Positions 5,503 through 6,218 of a DNA stretch of 6,218 nt are shown here, one piece after another. The stretch lies in the NCBI GenBank assembly GCA_019307545.1, contig JAFDJI010000270.1:1-6218 (forward strand), read 5' to 3'. How positions within the stretch are numbered: position 1 is the stretch's first letter; every line of letters starts with the position of its first letter. Origin of the DNA: Deltaproteobacteria bacterium (GTDB lineage Bacteria; Myxococcota_A; UBA796; GCA-2862545). The notes under the pieces are model-generated. The model saw nothing but the letters and a program-made list of their open reading frames with translations. It was not told the origin of the DNA and searched no databases. Position numbers and translations under genes: made by a program.

Positions 5503-6218
5503 TCAGCAGCCGCCGCCCTTCTTGGTCACGCGCTCCAGCTTCACCGCGGCTGGCGGCGGAGGCGGAGCAGTCGTCTCCGTGCCGGTCACCCAGCCATGCA
5601 CTGCCGATCGGAGCCTGAAGTCGGCCACATCCGCAACCGTGGCCTCGGCGGGGAGCGCAGGTGCCTGTACGAACCGCTCGGAGAAGGCGTCGTAGCCGCC
5701 CCGCAGGACCAGGACCTCCCCCTGGAAGGCGAGGGCGGGTTCGGGGACCTCCGATACCTCTCCTTCGCCATACAGGACGAGCCTCCGCGTCGGGGGCAGG
5801 GTCTTCATGAAGGCGCCGTCCGGATCCTCGGCCGATCGGCACAGGGCCCCGGGGATCCGCGCCTCCTGGCAGGCGGAGGGCGACCGGAGATCGACGACCC
5901 AAAGGGTGTCGGGACGCTCGATGAGGGTGTGGGTCAGCTCTTCGAGATCGAGTTGGGCGACCTCGCGCCCAGCCTCTTCGGGCACCACGACCTTCGGCAG
6001 GGCGAGGGTGCCCAGGCCGAGGGCGGCTGCGACGGCGAGACCGACGAACACCCGGTTTCGGGTGCGGGGTACCGAAGGCGGCGCCTCGATCCCCGCGCGC
6101 TGCGAGAAGAACCGCTCGACCCACTCCCCGAAGAAGAATGCCCCCACCGCCATCCCAAACACCGCCAAGGCGAGCACCGCCTGGGGAACACCCAGCAATT
6201 CGGGGAAACGCAGCACCC
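5503..6218 (-). CDS. membrane-anchored rhodanese-like protein lacking the catalytic Cys, N-terminus probably beyond right edge
   Basis: The frame is open to the window edge. A GTG at 6216 would give 237 residues, used here for numbering, but nothing upstream is visible and the real start may lie outside. Seen: hydrophobic helices at about 10-30 and 57-76, so it is membrane-bound. A rhodanese-like domain follows at about 86-182, with VVDLRSPSACQEARIPGA in place of the usual DVRSPEEY-x-x-GHIPGA, and VLVLRGGYDAF. The active-site loop, normally YC-x-x-G-x-R-S, reads LYGEGEVSE: Gly150 (codon 5769-5767) replaces the Cys, so sulfurtransferase activity by the standard mechanism is unlikely. Other cysteines are C116, C126 and C237; the protein ends PPPPPAAV...KKGGGC. 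The helical part resembles the end of YeeE/YedE (thiosulfate/sulfur transporter) proteins, which would make this a transporter-rhodanese fusion. That is inference. Confidence 0.78.
   Translation of the reverse strand, partial: VLRFPELLGVPQAVLALAVFGMAVGAFFFGEWVERFFSQRAGIEAPPSVPRTRNRVFVGLAVAAALGLGTLALPKVVVPEEAGREVAQLDLEELTHTLIERPDTLWVVDLRSPSACQEARIPGALCRSAEDPDGAFMKTLPPTRRLVLYGEGEVSEVPEPALAFQGEVLVLRGGYDAFSERFVQAPALPAEATVADVADFRLRSAVHGWVTGTETTAPPPPPAAVKLERVTKKGGGC

Noticed and set aside
4616..5695. Plus-strand 359-residue open frame
   Set aside because: It lies antisense to trmO, the DUF5320-like gene and the rhodanese-like gene, and across their promoter region. Low-complexity translation, no domain.

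Overview
This is a GC-rich window, about two thirds G+C by eye, from a bacterial chromosome. A lipoprotein-type signal peptide, a CxxCH haem-c motif and a textbook sigma-54 promoter suggest a Gram-negative organism, perhaps a deltaproteobacterium or myxobacterium-like lineage or a relative. No rRNA, tRNA, IS element or CRISPR array is visible, so taxonomy stays open.

Layout. The left edge holds the 5' part of a minus-strand clan GH-A (GH5-like) glycoside hydrolase (1-746) that runs off the window. It stands head to head, 44 bp apart, with a plus-strand metallo-beta-lactamase-fold hydrolase (791-1585). After about 375 bp without a convincing gene comes a large plus-strand gene (about 1961-4228). 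It encodes a predicted exported lipoprotein that combines a CxxCH motif, PD40/TolB-like beta-propeller blades and a C-terminal TPR array. It converges, with 45 bp between stop codons, on a minus-strand tRNA-modification gene of the TrmO/TsaA family (4274-4813). Upstream of that, on the same strand, lie a small glycine/arginine-rich DUF5320-like protein (4982-5275) and, at the right edge, a membrane-anchored rhodanese-like protein (5503 to the edge), probably incomplete at its N-terminus.

The most interesting part is 5276-5502, between the rhodanese-like gene and the DUF5320-like gene. It carries a full-consensus -24/-12 sigma-54 element (TGGCACG-N4-TTGCT) that would start transcription about 37 nt before the start codon, with AGGAGG correctly placed. 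A perfect 16-bp palindrome, TGAAACGATCGTTTCA, sits about 143 bp upstream of the predicted transcription start, where an enhancer-binding protein would be expected. The small gene therefore looks like the target of a dedicated sigma-54 switch. The neighbouring rhodanese-like domain has Gly where the catalytic Cys should be and ends in a C-terminal GGGC tail.

The left half (glycosidase, MBL hydrolase, haem/propeller/TPR lipoprotein) and the right half (tRNA modification, sigma-54 gene, sulfur-type membrane protein) show no obvious shared pathway. They are best read as two neighbouring, unrelated groups.
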